Of a stretch of 64,000 nucleotides of DNA, positions 51,951 to 60,917 are shown piece after piece (within the stretch, counting starts at the first letter, position 1; each line of letters opens with the position of its first letter). The position numbers and the translations under genes are program-made. The notes under the pieces are model-generated. The model was not told where the DNA came from, did no database searches, and saw nothing but the letters and a program-made list of their open reading frames with translations. Source of the stretch: Peribacillus simplex. GTDB lineage: Bacteria; Bacillota; Bacilli; Bacillales; DSM-1321. The stretch lies in the NCBI RefSeq assembly GCF_001542915.1, contig NZ_LNNH01000028.1, positions 62,001 to 126,000 on the forward strand, read 5' to 3'.

Positions 51951-52865
51951 TTGAAACCCATGCAAAAACAATTTGATAATAATACACTTTTTCCACTTCA
52001 ACTAGTCTATCAAGACAAAAAAAACACGGAGAGTGAACTGCCCGACCATTTTCATGACTGGTACGAAATCATATATGTGTATGACGGGAAGGGTACCTTT
52101 TTCTTTGACAATGGATATCATTATATCCAAAAAGGAGACCTATTCATCATCCCCGGAAATACAATTCATCACACCATTCACGATAAGGAAGACCCTATAA
52201 CATGTACAGTCATTTTCTTTAATCCCTTACTTATTCATAACAACTCTCTTGGAGAATCCTTCTCTTATCACCAACTATTCGAAAAAAGCCGAAAAGCAAA
52301 GGACTATAAATATTCCATGCAATGCACTCAACAAAAGGTGTTGGAAACCCATTTTGAAGAGATGAACAGAGAATGGAATCAAGAAGCATTCGGATTTAAA
52401 CATGCGATTCTATTACAACTTCATATGGTGTTGCACTACCTAAACCGAATGATTGTTCAATCCAAGCACGAGCTCTCTACGCCTATTAATTGGGGGCCTT
52501 TATGGATGCCTTTATGGATGAGAGAGATATTAGTTTATATTGAGAGTAGCTTTACCACTGGATTGAGTCTGGTTGAACTTGCTGATGTGGCAAACGTTAG
52601 TACTGCACATTTCAGTAGAGTATTCAAGCAAGTGATAGGATTAAATGTCTCCGAATATATCACCCAAAAAAGGATTCTCATGGCGAAAGAACTCCTATTA
52701 CATACCGATGAAAACATCTCGGTTATTGCTGAAAGATGCGGATTTCAAAGTATGCCTCATTTTCATCTCACATTTAAAAAACACCTCGGCTCAACACCTG
52801 GAAGTTATAGAAAAAACAGAATACTGACTACTGATTACCTGCCGCCACACACAGAAAATGAGTAG
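51951..52865 (+). CDS. AraC-family regulator with N-terminal cupin domain
   Basis: A 304-residue activator. The N-terminal sugar-sensing cupin is seen as LPDHFHDWYEIIYVYDGKGTFFFDNGYHYIQKGDLFIIPGNTIHHTI. The C-terminal double HTH is at about 205-295: SLVELADVANVSTAHFSRVFKQVIGLNVSEYITQKRILMAKELL, then ISVIAERCGFQSMPHFHLTFKKHLGSTPGSYRK. The start is TTG 51951 or ATG 51960; neither has a strong ribosome site. It is divergent from the dehydratase operon and probably activates it in response to a sugar acid. Confidence 0.9.
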   Translation: MKPMQKQFDNNTLFPLQLVYQDKKNTESELPDHFHDWYEIIYVYDGKGTFFFDNGYHYIQKGDLFIIPGNTIHHTIHDKEDPITCTVIFFNPLLIHNNSLGESFSYHQLFEKSRKAKDYKYSMQCTQQKVLETHFEEMNREWNQEAFGFKHAILLQLHMVLHYLNRMIVQSKHELSTPINWGPLWMPLWMREILVYIESSFTTGLSLVELADVANVSTAHFSRVFKQVIGLNVSEYITQKRILMAKELLLHTDENISVIAERCGFQSMPHFHLTFKKHLGSTPGSYRKNRILTTDYLPPHTENE

Positions 52866-53150
52866 GCAAAAGTCTTGAAAACTCTTTGAATGAGAAGCGG
52901 TTTCATGAATGAAGAAATGTATTCTTATAGTTTGGATGGGATTTAAACAAGTCTTAACGATTACAAGCCGTAGTGTATATTATTTTCTGAATATTAAGTT
53001 TATTTAAAAATTTGGATTACGTAATATATAAGGAGTTCTATAAAATAAATTGTCAGCGTAACTACTAGATCAGCTATATTGATACAATAAGATTCCCTAT
53101 AGATGGCAAAACAAAAAGGCCGCTTCAACGACCTCACTTTTTCAGCAACA

Positions 53151-53939
53151 TCATATCCCGTTGTTGCCTTTTCTAAAGTTATCATAATCTGTCTTAATGT
53201 AATGGAATACCTTAGCATTGCCGTTCTGATCAGGATGCGTTATTTTTAATAAACCTTTATATCCTGCCAATACTTCTTTAACGGTTGCTTTTTTTGAAAG
53301 CCCTAATTTTTTGCTATAATCATCTGATCGGGCAATGGGGGCGGAATTGAAATGGCCCGTTTGATTTTGCTTCCGTTTCGTCAATTCGTTACGTAATTCA
53401 ATATTTTCCGTTAACAGATCCCCCGCTTCATTTTGCAATTGGCTTTTCTCATTCCTAAGCATGACCACTTCCTTTTTATACATTTCTCTTTGCTGAATTA
53501 ATGTTTTTTTGGCAGTCTCATAGAGTGCTTCCATTCCTTCTATATGCGTATCTTGGGCTTGTATTTTTAACCTTAACCGATGTATGATTTCATCCTTGTT
53601 TTGTGCCGGTACATCATTTATAGACAGATTTTTGGTTGCATCATCGATGATATATCCAGAATCCCGCTTGCTTTTACCCTCGTATTTAATCCTGCCTTCA
53701 TTAAGCCAACGCCTGACAACCTGCAAACGAACATGTTCAGAAATGCCTGCATCCTTTAACAAGTCAAATGCCAGATCTGTGTCATCCATCGTAGATCCTG
53801 TTTTTCTACTCCCGTTCCCTCCCTCGTATTTAATCCTGCCCTCACGCAGCCAACGCCTGACAGTTTGTATACTAATACTTTCTGTTACGCCTGCATCCTT
53901 TAACAGGTCGAAAGCTTGATCTGTGTTCACATTTTTCAC
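53151..53939 (-). CDS. protein with two DNA-binding-like repeats, a coiled coil and a J-domain-like tail
   Basis: A 262-residue soluble protein with an unusual layout. Two near-identical modules (residues about 6-41 and 55-89) share AFDLLKDAG...VRRWL.EGRIKYEG, which looks like a MerR/excisionase-type helix-turn-helix with a wing. Residues 113-192 form a likely coiled coil (REMYKKEVVMLRNEKSQLQN). Residues 206-257 resemble helices II-III of a J domain, with LGLSKKATVKEVLAGYKGL then THPDQNGNAKVFHYIK, and HPD at 235-237. Helix IV is absent. The start is GTG 53939 with GAGGG upstream. It stands alone. Function is unknown; an architectural or partitioning role like RacA is one guess. Confidence 0.75.
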   Translation of the reverse strand: MKNVNTDQAFDLLKDAGVTESISIQTVRRWLREGRIKYEGGNGSRKTGSTMDDTDLAFDLLKDAGISEHVRLQVVRRWLNEGRIKYEGKSKRDSGYIIDDATKNLSINDVPAQNKDEIIHRLRLKIQAQDTHIEGMEALYETAKKTLIQQREMYKKEVVMLRNEKSQLQNEAGDLLTENIELRNELTKRKQNQTGHFNSAPIARSDDYSKKLGLSKKATVKEVLAGYKGLLKITHPDQNGNAKVFHYIKTDYDNFRKGNNGI

Positions 53940-54303
53940 CTTTCCCTCTACTCACCATGAAATGCTGAATGATGCTGGACTAACTACGAAACAATGAGCC
54001 TTCTACCTTAGGATGGGGCGCATTGTTCAAAAATCTATATATGTTATGTACTCAACAATTCCGCCATCAGCCTGCATTTCATGTATAGCCAGTGCTGCTG
54101 TTCCTCTATAGCTGTACTGAATTCCTTTGGCACTATCAATTTGTAATCCAATAAATAATAGCACAGCTCCTTTTCAAACAAAAAACAAACAGATAAAGAT
54201 TGGATGACAGATATCACAGCAGGATAACGAAAGAATTCCATTCGTATAAAGCCAAATCATGTACACGAAAAATACGGATAAGAACACTGAGCCCATTTAA
54301 ATA
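53940..54303. other. spacer with one doubtful ORF
   Basis: A 65-codon minus-strand frame (54044-54241) reads fairly like protein (EFSTAIEEQQHWLYMKCRLM) but has no ribosome site before its ATG. Nothing else is seen. Confidence 0.3.
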
Positions 54304-54340
54304 TCCGAATCCCTCGATGAGGCAAAATGAGGGATTCGGA
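54304..54340. terminator. strong hairpin, terminator-like
   Basis: TCCGAATCCCTC (54304-54315) pairs perfectly with GAGGGATTCGGA (54329-54340). It lies 118 nt past the VOC stop codon on the minus strand. T-runs are weak on both sides. Confidence 0.5.
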
Positions 54341-54458
54341 CTTAATCTTTCAACCATGCCGATTAAGGGATTACTATGGCAATGATTTTCACCATCCCTT
54401 ACCTTATTGACACTATAGCGATCATCACGGTTTCATTTTATAGGGCAATTACAAAAAG

Positions 54459-54884
54459 TTATTTTTGGCCCTCTGTATAAATTTGAAAGGTTATACCGAA
54501 TTTGTCTGTCACAATTCCATAAGCAGGGCTAAAAAAAGCTTCCTGCAACGGCATTTTCACTTGACCATTTTGCGATAGGGCTTCAAAAATCTTGGTTGAT
54601 TTCTCGATATCGTCAGTTGAAATGCAAATCGTAACTTGATCACCTGTCTGACTCGTTTGCCCTGGAAATGAATCCGAAAACATTAGATCCGTTTCCCCAA
54701 CCTTCAACATAGCATGTGACACAAGTTCCTTCGCTTCCTTCGGCAAAGGAAATTCCGGGTTTTCTGGCATTTCGCCAAAAGTTTGTATAAAAAGGACTTG
54801 CGCTTCCAATGCTTTTTCGTAAAATCCAATCGCTTCTTTCGCATTACCATTCATCATTAAATAGGGAGACAACCTCATGCTCAT
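54459..54884 (-). CDS. PhnB-like VOC family protein
   Basis: A 141-residue protein of the YjdN/PhnB type: MRLSPYLMMNGNAKEAIGFYEKALEAQVLFIQTFGEMP, SHAMLKVGETDLMFSDSFPG and FFSPAYGIVTDKFGITFQIYTE. It is a VOC-fold homodimer-type protein whose substrate is unknown. GGGGTAA lies before ATG 54884. It is monocistronic and belongs to the same broad family as the fragment at the window start. Confidence 0.87.
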   Translation of the reverse strand: MSMRLSPYLMMNGNAKEAIGFYEKALEAQVLFIQTFGEMPENPEFPLPKEAKELVSHAMLKVGETDLMFSDSFPGQTSQTGDQVTICISTDDIEKSTKIFEALSQNGQVKMPLQEAFFSPAYGIVTDKFGITFQIYTEGQK

Positions 54885-55167
54885 AATAAATTACCCCTTT
54901 GATTCTAATTTTTTGGTAAAACCCCGAGTAACTGCCATGGCTCATTTACCAATTGAATGATCCTCTAACATTATTACCCATGTTTCCATATTACAATAAG
55001 GAACATACGTTCGTCAATGCGGATTTAAGCAAGAGCAGCGGCTAACTTCCCACCAAAATGGGATTACTCTAAATCGCGTCGGTATGCGAAAACTGCCATT
55101 TTTAATTATTCCTTCCACTTCGGCTACCGAACGAAAAAATCATACTAGCTTTACCCAAAGGGAATTT

Positions 55168-55207
55168 CAAAAGGGGTCTGGAATTTAAAAATTCCGGACC
55201 CCTTTTG
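55168..55207 (-). terminator. intrinsic terminator of the NAD(P)-binding oxidoreductase gene
   Basis: CAAAAGGGGTCTGGAATTT (55168-55186) pairs with AAATTCCGGACCCCTTTTG (55189-55207) with one mismatch. It starts one base past the stop codon at 55209. Confidence 0.75.
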
Positions 55208-55208
55208 T

Positions 55209-55886
55209 TTACTGATCAATTGAAATGGCCAGCTTCTCGATTTCATCAGAACGATGAATGTGAAAGCCTTGGGGTGATGTTTGGGCTGCGGCATACATGG
55301 CTGCGGCTACCTTTTTTGCTTGTATGGCACGATAGGGACGCAGAGGTCCAATGAAGATGAATTGTGCGATGGAGCTCAACATGCCAGAGATTTTCTCACC
55401 TGCCCGGAATTCCTCTCTTTCGCCAAGAAGTAATGAAGGGCGAAATATATGAACCGAGTTCATGGCTAACTGTTGAAGTCCACCTTCGACATCACCTTTT
55501 ACACGACTGTAAAAAAAGGCCGATTTTGAATTGGCTCCCATAGCCGTTATGACGAGTAATTTTTCAACATCGCAGCTTTTCGCCATTTTCGCCGCTTCCA
55601 TAACATAGGTATAATCCACTTTACGAAAAGCCTCTTTTGATTTAGCCTTCTTGATCGTTGTACCCAAACAAATAAAAACATCCGTGACGTTAAATAAATG
55701 GGCAAACGTTGACAAACGGTCGAAATCTACAATATGTACGGTGCAATTCGGTTCATGCATATCCACATGCCTTCTTGTCAGCAAATGGATTTCGTCATAA
55801 ACATGGCTATTGCTTAGTTGTTTAACAAGCTGGGTACCGACCACTCCCGTTGCCCCTAAAACCAATGCCATCTTTTTTTTAATCAT
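55209..55886 (-). CDS. NAD(P)H-binding oxidoreductase (NmrA/HTATIP2-like)
   Basis: A 225-residue atypical SDR. The N-terminal ALVLGATGVVGTQLVKQL is the dinucleotide-binding GxxGxxG. CLGTTIKKAKSKEAFRKVDYTYVMEAAKMAK, LLVITAMGANSKSAFFYSRVKGDVE (YxxxK-like SRVKG) and HIFRPSLLLGEREEFRAGE match the HTATIP2/YwnB-like group. Substrates are not known; a redox-sensing or quinone role is possible. It is followed immediately by a strong hairpin and lies 63 nt after the phosphatase gene, perhaps cotranscribed with it. Confidence 0.85.
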   Translation of the reverse strand: MIKKKMALVLGATGVVGTQLVKQLSNSHVYDEIHLLTRRHVDMHEPNCTVHIVDFDRLSTFAHLFNVTDVFICLGTTIKKAKSKEAFRKVDYTYVMEAAKMAKSCDVEKLLVITAMGANSKSAFFYSRVKGDVEGGLQQLAMNSVHIFRPSLLLGEREEFRAGEKISGMLSSIAQFIFIGPLRPYRAIQAKKVAAAMYAAAQTSPQGFHIHRSDEIEKLAISIDQ

Positions 55887-55949
55887 GATTTCCTTCTTTC
55901 CTTCATGAGCTATCGTGAACCTTCCATCGACTCATTTACCTTTTGATTA

Positions 55950-56525
55950 TTATGACAAATGTTTGATTTGATTGAAGTCTTTAATGATCCAGGAATCGAC
56001 CTCGAATCTTATCGTACTCAAGCATGCATTGGACAAACGCATATCACTGGTTACAATTGATTCGTTGGACATCAATCGTAAGATGAAATGAATAACGGCT
56101 CCATGTGCAACAAGTATCACTTTCTTTTCTGGATATGCCTCCTGGATTTCTTGAAGTCCCTTCATCAGGCGGTTAGTGAGGGCCTTCTCGCTTTCCTGGC
56201 CCGGATAAACTTTATTTTTGTAAGTTGCCTCCCTTTTTTCGGCTGTCAATCCTTCTGCGGCTCCAAAATTCTTTTCAATGAATTCGATTTTCTCAATTAC
56301 CGGAACATCCATATAATGAGCAATGATATCAGCCGTTTCCCTTGCCCTTATAAGCGGACTTGTAATGATTACATCCCAATCTTCTTTCATCAGGAATTCA
56401 CCGCATTGACGTGCCTGTATCTTTCCGAGTTCATTTAACGGAATATCTGTCTGCCCCTGCAGCTTTCCCTGTGCATTCCAATCCGTCTGTCCATGCCGTA
56501 CTAAACAAATCGTCGTAATTGTCAT
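55950..56525 (-). CDS. histidine phosphatase family protein
   Basis: A 191-residue phosphoglycerate-mutase-fold phosphatase. The catalytic motif CLVRHGQTDWNAQGKLQGQTDIPLNELG carries nucleophile His11. ITSPLIRARETADII, EKNFGAAEGL and ILVAHGAVIHFIL complete the active site. It resembles Bacillus PhoE/YhfR-type broad phosphatases rather than true mutases. GTG 56528 and ATG 56525 are both open; AAAGG fits ATG 56525. It is the first of a probable two-gene unit with 55209-55886. Confidence 0.9.
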   Translation of the reverse strand: MTITTICLVRHGQTDWNAQGKLQGQTDIPLNELGKIQARQCGEFLMKEDWDVIITSPLIRARETADIIAHYMDVPVIEKIEFIEKNFGAAEGLTAEKREATYKNKVYPGQESEKALTNRLMKGLQEIQEAYPEKKVILVAHGAVIHFILRLMSNESIVTSDMRLSNACLSTIRFEVDSWIIKDFNQIKHLS

Positions 56526-56549
56526 CACGCCTTTCTATATTGGATTACG

Positions 56550-56900
56550 TTATCTTTCCTGCTCTTCCATGATCGAATGTCCTTCGGTCTGCTCGATATC
56601 TGACCATTTCCATTTTTCATGCAATCGTATTCTTCCGTCAGTCAATATCTCTGGTGTGGAAAAACAGCTGCCTCCTCTAATTTCCCCTTTTTCATTGATA
56701 TGATTATAGCGGAATTGAAGTGTTCCATCAGGGTTGACGAGTCCTATCAAGCTCCCTTTTACAATTTCACCGCCTTGATAGATCGCTGAAAGAATGGAGC
56801 CTTCCTGTGAATAATGAAAGGACGTACTGCCCGAAACTTCCCCGTTTTCTGAATTGACTTTTGCCTTAAAAATCCGCCCATCATAATTAATCACGATCAA
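56550..56900 (-). CDS. conserved hypothetical beta-rich protein
   Basis: A 116-residue protein made of repeated short beta hairpins: [72 protein letters not shown]. Each unit is about 20-25 residues. Similar Bacillus proteins are sometimes labelled N-acetylglutamate synthase, but nothing here resembles an acetyltransferase, so I leave it hypothetical. It is cytoplasmic and lies 24 nt upstream of the phosphatase gene on the same strand. Confidence 0.75.
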   Translation of the reverse strand: MIVINYDGRIFKAKVNSENGEVSGSTSFHYSQEGSILSAIYQGGEIVKGSLIGLVNPDGTLQFRYNHINEKGEIRGGSCFSTPEILTDGRIRLHEKWKWSDIEQTEGHSIMEEQER

Positions 56901-57144
56901 TCCCCCTATGAATGATTAAGGATAATCATACCAAATTTCCACAAAAAAGAGTATATTGAGAATCTCTAAAAAGATAAAATATGATTAAATCCCTTCACCA
57001 AAAACAGACACGAAAAATACATAATATTTCCATTGAATTCCGCTTATGAATTGTGGTTAGATTATGGAAGATGTTACATATGGGATGTTCATCCCCAATG
57101 CTCAGACATCGGAATATAACTAGAAGATATGGTGAGGTGCTCTT

Positions 57145-57666
57145 TTGAAAGAAATACTTCTGATTTTACTATTGCAACTTATTTATGTACCGATTTACAC
57201 GTTGCGAACCATTTTCTTAGTGAAAAATATCACCGTACTTGCCTCGATACTGGGCATTGCAGAAATGCTAGTGTATGTTTTTGGACTATCGCTTGTATTT
57301 GGCGGCGACCAGAGCATCCTGGCCATGGTTGTATATGCTGTCGGTTTTGGAATCGGAATTATTTTTGGAACGAAAATTGAGCAGAAACTCGCCATCGGCT
57401 ACATAAATGTAACCGTCAATACTCAATCCAAAAATGCACAGTTAGTTGATACACTTAGGAACAATGGATTCGGGGTTACTCTCTATACAGGTGAGGGCAG
57501 GGATAGCAACCGTTATCGAATGGAAATTTTGACGAAACGCAACCGTGAGCAAGAATTGATCGCAACCGTAGAAAAATTCGAACCGAAGGCTTTCATCATT
57601 TCGTATGAGCCGCGTTACTTCAAAGGCGGGTTTTTACTGGATCGGTTGAAAAATAAGGCAAGCTAA
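57145..57666 (+). CDS. UPF0316 (DUF2179/DUF5698) membrane protein, YebE-like
   Basis: A 173-residue protein with three N-terminal hydrophobic helices (LLILLLQLIYVPIYTLRTIFLV, ILGIAEMLVYVFGLSLVF, ILAMVVYAVGFGIGIIFG). A cytoplasmic DUF2179-type domain follows (GYINVTVNTQSKNAQLVDTLRNNGFGVTLYTGEGRDSNRYRMEILTKR). The domain may bind a small ligand or nucleotide. The start is TTG 57145 with GAGGTG upstream. A shared bidirectional terminator separates it from the convergent HNH gene. Confidence 0.9.
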   Translation: MKEILLILLLQLIYVPIYTLRTIFLVKNITVLASILGIAEMLVYVFGLSLVFGGDQSILAMVVYAVGFGIGIIFGTKIEQKLAIGYINVTVNTQSKNAQLVDTLRNNGFGVTLYTGEGRDSNRYRMEILTKRNREQELIATVEKFEPKAFIISYEPRYFKGGFLLDRLKNKAS

Positions 57667-57670
57667 AAGC

Positions 57671-57710
57671 AAAAGGGGAAAGCCAACATGAAAGATGGCT
57701 TTCCCCTTTT
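57671..57710. terminator. bidirectional intrinsic terminator
   Basis: AAAAGGGGAAAGCCA (57671-57685) pairs with TGGCTTTCCCCTTTT (57696-57710), 15 bp perfect, with A-rich and T-rich flanks serving both convergent genes. Confidence 0.85.
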
Positions 57711-57987
57711 ATTTGGTTTTTGATTTCCTTATTTTCACTGCTTTCGTTGCCGGCTGTTTTTTAATCCACTTTATATATTTTTTCAATGAATCATCATCTT
57801 TTAGCAATGCGATCGTATAGAGGCGGATGGCCAGCTCCTTGTTTGAATATAACGCGTGAATCTGTTTATGGCATGATTTACAAAGAGCGGCAGTCGGTAA
57901 ATGGCTGCCTCCTTCTTCTCTCGGTATTAAATGATGGACGGTCAATTCAATTCCGTCCCTTTGACAAAGCTCACATGTTCCTATCAT
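57709..57987 (-). CDS. HNH endonuclease domain protein
   Basis: A 92-residue protein that is essentially one HNH module: CELCQRDGIELTVHHLIPREEGGSHLPTAALCKSCHKQIHALYSN, with a Cys4 structural zinc site and HH plus the distal His as catalytic residues. A basic tail follows (KKQPATKAVKIRKSKTK). Stand-alone HNH proteins of this size are common in Bacillus chromosomes and their role is unclear. No intron, intein or restriction partner is adjacent. It is 15 nt downstream of the 58003 gene. Confidence 0.87.
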   Translation of the reverse strand: MIGTCELCQRDGIELTVHHLIPREEGGSHLPTAALCKSCHKQIHALYSNKELAIRLYTIALLKDDDSLKKYIKWIKKQPATKAVKIRKSKTK

Positions 57988-58002
57988 TTCCCGATACGTC
58001 CG

Positions 58003-58401
58003 TTAAGGTTTTACGGATTTCCCTTCTTCAACGATATGGAACATCAAATGGGCAAGATGATGAATGGGGCCATATTCCTCTTCATCGTCTTCTTCCACTT
58101 CTTCACTGTCATTCATGCCTTGTAAATAAAGTGCCATGAATTCATAAAAATCAGGTTTGGCAAAGGAATAACAATCACTTGGATCCTGATTATCTTCTTC
58201 ATACTGTAAAACCAAATGCGATAAATCCCCCTCGTCATCTTCAGCATCAAAAAAGACGAAATAGCCGATATTCGTATCCAAATCAAATAATCTGCGAAAT
58301 CCACGGGACGTCGTTTTTTCAAACTCAGCGGCTGTCAATTTTTGCACCTGCATGCTGTCTACATTATCTTCCTGATGGAAACCAACGATGAATGTCTTCA
58401 T
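58003..58401 (-). CDS. conserved hypothetical cytosolic protein
   Basis: A 132-residue acidic protein: MKTFIVGFHQEDNVDSMQVQKLTAAEFEKTTSRGFRRLFDLDTNIGYFVFFDAEDDEGD, with an acidic patch EEVEEDDEEEYG before a His-rich end (IHHLAHLMFHIVEE). No membrane segment or signal. I do not recognise a functional family. It is 15 nt upstream of the HNH gene and likely cotranscribed. GGAGG lies before ATG 58401. Confidence 0.78.
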   Translation of the reverse strand: MKTFIVGFHQEDNVDSMQVQKLTAAEFEKTTSRGFRRLFDLDTNIGYFVFFDAEDDEGDLSHLVLQYEEDNQDPSDCYSFAKPDFYEFMALYLQGMNDSEEVEEDDEEEYGPIHHLAHLMFHIVEEGKSVKP

Positions 58402-58464
58402 CTCATTACCTCCTATTGAATTATGATAATCAATAGTATCCCCATTTAACTGGATTTATCCTGA

Positions 58465-59220
58465 TTAAAGATTTGCTTCCAAGATGACCGGGCAATGATC
58501 GCTGCCCATGATATCACAGTGGATGTTTGCATCCATGAGAGAATCGGACAATCGCTTTGAAACAATGAAATAATCGATTCTCCAACCGATATTCCGCTCT
58601 CTTACTTTGCTCATATACGACCACCAAGTATAGGCACCTTCTTGTAACGGATAAAAATGGCGGAATGTATCAATGAAACCTGCATCAAGCAATTCAGTCA
58701 TTTTACCACGTTCTTCAAGCGTAAAACCTGAATTTCCGATGTTAGGTTTGGGGTTCTTCAAATCGATTTCCTGATGTGCGACATTAAGATCGCCGCAGAA
58801 GATGACCGGTTTAACCATGTCGAGCTCCTTAAGGTACTCGATCATCGCTTCTTCCCATTCGAGACGATAATCGAGCCTTGTCAAATCCCTCTTGGCATTT
58901 GGTGCATAGACATTCACCATATAAAATTTCTCGTATTCGAGGGTGATGATCCTTCCTTCTGGTTCCTCGGTCAAGTCGCCTACACCATATTTCACTGAGA
59001 GCGGCTTTTCTTTTGTAAAAATGGCAGTCCCCGAATACCCTTTTTTCAGCGCATAATTCCAATATTGATGGTACCCATCAAGTTCAAGCGAAATTTGTCC
59101 CTCTTGAAGCTTCGTTTCTTGCAGACAGAATATATCCGCATCAACTTCTTTAAAATAATCTAAAAATCCTTTCTTCACACAAGCCCTAATTCCATTTACG
59201 TTCCAGGAAACCAATTTCAT
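58465..59220 (-). CDS. exoA: exodeoxyribonuclease III / AP endonuclease ExoA
   Basis: A 251-residue class II AP endonuclease for base-excision repair, nicking 5' of abasic sites and removing 3' blocks. MKLVSWNVNGIRACVKKGFLDYF, DIFCLQETKLQEGQ (metal Glu), VNVYAPNAKRDLTRLDYRLEWE, VIFCGDLNVAHQEIDL and IMGSDHCPVILE (catalytic Asp-His) are all intact. Length matches B. subtilis ExoA. ATG 59220 is used, with GGAG upstream. Confidence 0.96.
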   Translation of the reverse strand: MKLVSWNVNGIRACVKKGFLDYFKEVDADIFCLQETKLQEGQISLELDGYHQYWNYALKKGYSGTAIFTKEKPLSVKYGVGDLTEEPEGRIITLEYEKFYMVNVYAPNAKRDLTRLDYRLEWEEAMIEYLKELDMVKPVIFCGDLNVAHQEIDLKNPKPNIGNSGFTLEERGKMTELLDAGFIDTFRHFYPLQEGAYTWWSYMSKVRERNIGWRIDYFIVSKRLSDSLMDANIHCDIMGSDHCPVILEANL

Positions 59221-59294
59221 GTTCTCTTAAATTCTCCTTATTCCCGTTAATTTCTTTTCCTTTCCACTATACTATTGATTCGGTTGTTTTCCCA

Positions 59295-60800
59295 TTAGAG
59301 TACATTGGAAAACAACCTGGCAAATGATTCTTTTGAACGTTCGAGCATACTGCGATTATTATATGTAATGGGGTCAAGTTTTTCACTGTCCAGCATATCT
59401 TCCTTATAGTGAGTGATAAGATCACCGATGGAACGGCTGCCCATAAGGAAGACATTGACTTCGAAATTCAGATGAAAACTCCTCATGTCCATGTTTGCCG
59501 TACCAATGGAGGCAATATCGCCATCCACGATGATGAGTTTCTGATGTAAGAAACCTTTTTTATAGGAATAAACTTCAACGCCATATTGAAGCAGCTCCCC
59601 GAAATAAGAGCGGCTTCCGTATTGTGTCAAGAAACCATCATTTACCGCAGGAACCATTAGCCTAACTTGAATTCCTTTTACGGCAGCATGTTTAATCGCC
59701 GCTTTGATCGCTTGATTGGGGACGAAATATGGACTGGCGATCCAAACTGATTCGGTGGCACTATTGATAAGCGCATAGTAAAAATCACTCATGATTCCCT
59801 GCTGTGTATCCGGCCCGCTTGCGACAACCTGGACAGCTCCGTCCCCTTTTCCGCCTTCGCTTTTCAGTTCCGGACGCTCCTGCAATACATCTTCACCACT
59901 GACATATTCCCAATCCAAAAGAAAAACGGTATGAAGCATATATACCGCTTCCCCTTTAAGGACCATATGTGTATCCCTCCAGAATCCAATCTCTTTATTT
60001 CTTCCTAAATACTCCTCACCGACGTTCAAGCCGCCGACAAAGCCAATCTCCCCGTCGATGATGATGATCTTCCGGTGATTCCTGAAATTGAATTTCTGAT
60101 TGAAAAAACCATTTTTCAAAGGAGAAAACGGGAAGGCTTTTATACCGGCATTTTTCATTCGTTTAATTTCGTTATTCGACAGTTTTAAACTGCCGGCTGC
60201 ATCAAAAATGAATAAAACTTCCACTCCAGCTTGTGCTTTTTCAATGAGGATATCGATTATTTCCGTGCCAAGCCTATCTGATCGAAAAATATAATACTCA
60301 ATATGAATGAACTTTTCCGCCTTTTTTAACTGTTTTATGATTTCCGTAAACGTTTCATTGCCATTTTTCAAGACTTCCGTTTTCGAAGACGTACTGATAG
60401 TGGTCTCAGAAGCTTTTTTGGCAAACGCCGCAAACGATTGCTGGTGATTATTCAAGAATGATAAATCTGGAGCTGATACCTGTTTTACAAGGCCCTTCCA
60501 CTCTGCTCGGTCTCTTTTCCTTTTGGTTTGATACAAATACCCTTTTAAATAGAGTTGTCCTGAAAATAAATAAAATAGATAGCCGAAAACCGGGAAAAAC
60601 AGCAGGACGTACATCCATAATAGCGTTTCGTGCGCAAATCTATTTTCGAGCATGAGGGAAAACATCGTCACGAACATGACAAATATATATAATCCTACAA
60701 AAAACAGTTTCATATCAAAGTTAACTTCCGTAAACAAAATTACGTATACAGCAGCGATTAATATAAATAAAAATATAATTTCCATTCTTCTTCTTTTCAT
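59295..60800 (-). CDS. cls: cardiolipin synthase
   Basis: A 501-residue phospholipase-D superfamily enzyme joining two phosphatidylglycerols into cardiolipin. Two N-terminal membrane helices come first (IIFLFILIAAVYVILF and TLLWMYVLLFFPVFGYLFYLFSGQLYL). Two HKD motifs follow: HRKIIIIDGEIGFVGGLNVG and HQKLIIVDGDIASIGTANMD. Length matches Bacillus ClsA-type enzymes. It is monocistronic between exoA and glgA on the same strand. Confidence 0.95.
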   Translation of the reverse strand: MKRRRMEIIFLFILIAAVYVILFTEVNFDMKLFFVGLYIFVMFVTMFSLMLENRFAHETLLWMYVLLFFPVFGYLFYLFSGQLYLKGYLYQTKRKRDRAEWKGLVKQVSAPDLSFLNNHQQSFAAFAKKASETTISTSSKTEVLKNGNETFTEIIKQLKKAEKFIHIEYYIFRSDRLGTEIIDILIEKAQAGVEVLFIFDAAGSLKLSNNEIKRMKNAGIKAFPFSPLKNGFFNQKFNFRNHRKIIIIDGEIGFVGGLNVGEEYLGRNKEIGFWRDTHMVLKGEAVYMLHTVFLLDWEYVSGEDVLQERPELKSEGGKGDGAVQVVASGPDTQQGIMSDFYYALINSATESVWIASPYFVPNQAIKAAIKHAAVKGIQVRLMVPAVNDGFLTQYGSRSYFGELLQYGVEVYSYKKGFLHQKLIIVDGDIASIGTANMDMRSFHLNFEVNVFLMGSRSIGDLITHYKEDMLDSEKLDPITYNNRSMLERSKESFARLFSNVL

Positions 60801-60870
60801 CTTTTCATTCTCCTACACAGCAATATTTTATATACATTTAAACATATACCCATAATTGATGGTAAAAGAA

Positions 60871-60910
60871 ACAAAACACCTACGAAGATTTATTTTCGCA
60901 GGTGTTTTGT
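60871..60910 (-). terminator. intrinsic terminator of the glycogen operon
   Basis: ACAAAACACCTACGAA (60871-60886) pairs with TTCGCAGGTGTTTTGT (60895-60910) with one mismatch. On the minus strand TTCTTTTACC follows. It lies eight nt past the glgA stop, so glgP is not cotranscribed behind glgA here. Confidence 0.8.
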
Positions 60911-60917
60911 GTAATTC

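Noticed and set aside
54044..54241. 65-codon minus-strand ORF
   Set aside because: There is no ribosome site and no recognisable family. The weak protein-like character is noted in the spacer entry only.
55950..56525. Annotation of the histidine phosphatase as a phosphoglycerate mutase
   Set aside because: Length and the acidic-residue context fit PhoE/YhfR-type phosphatases better than mutases.
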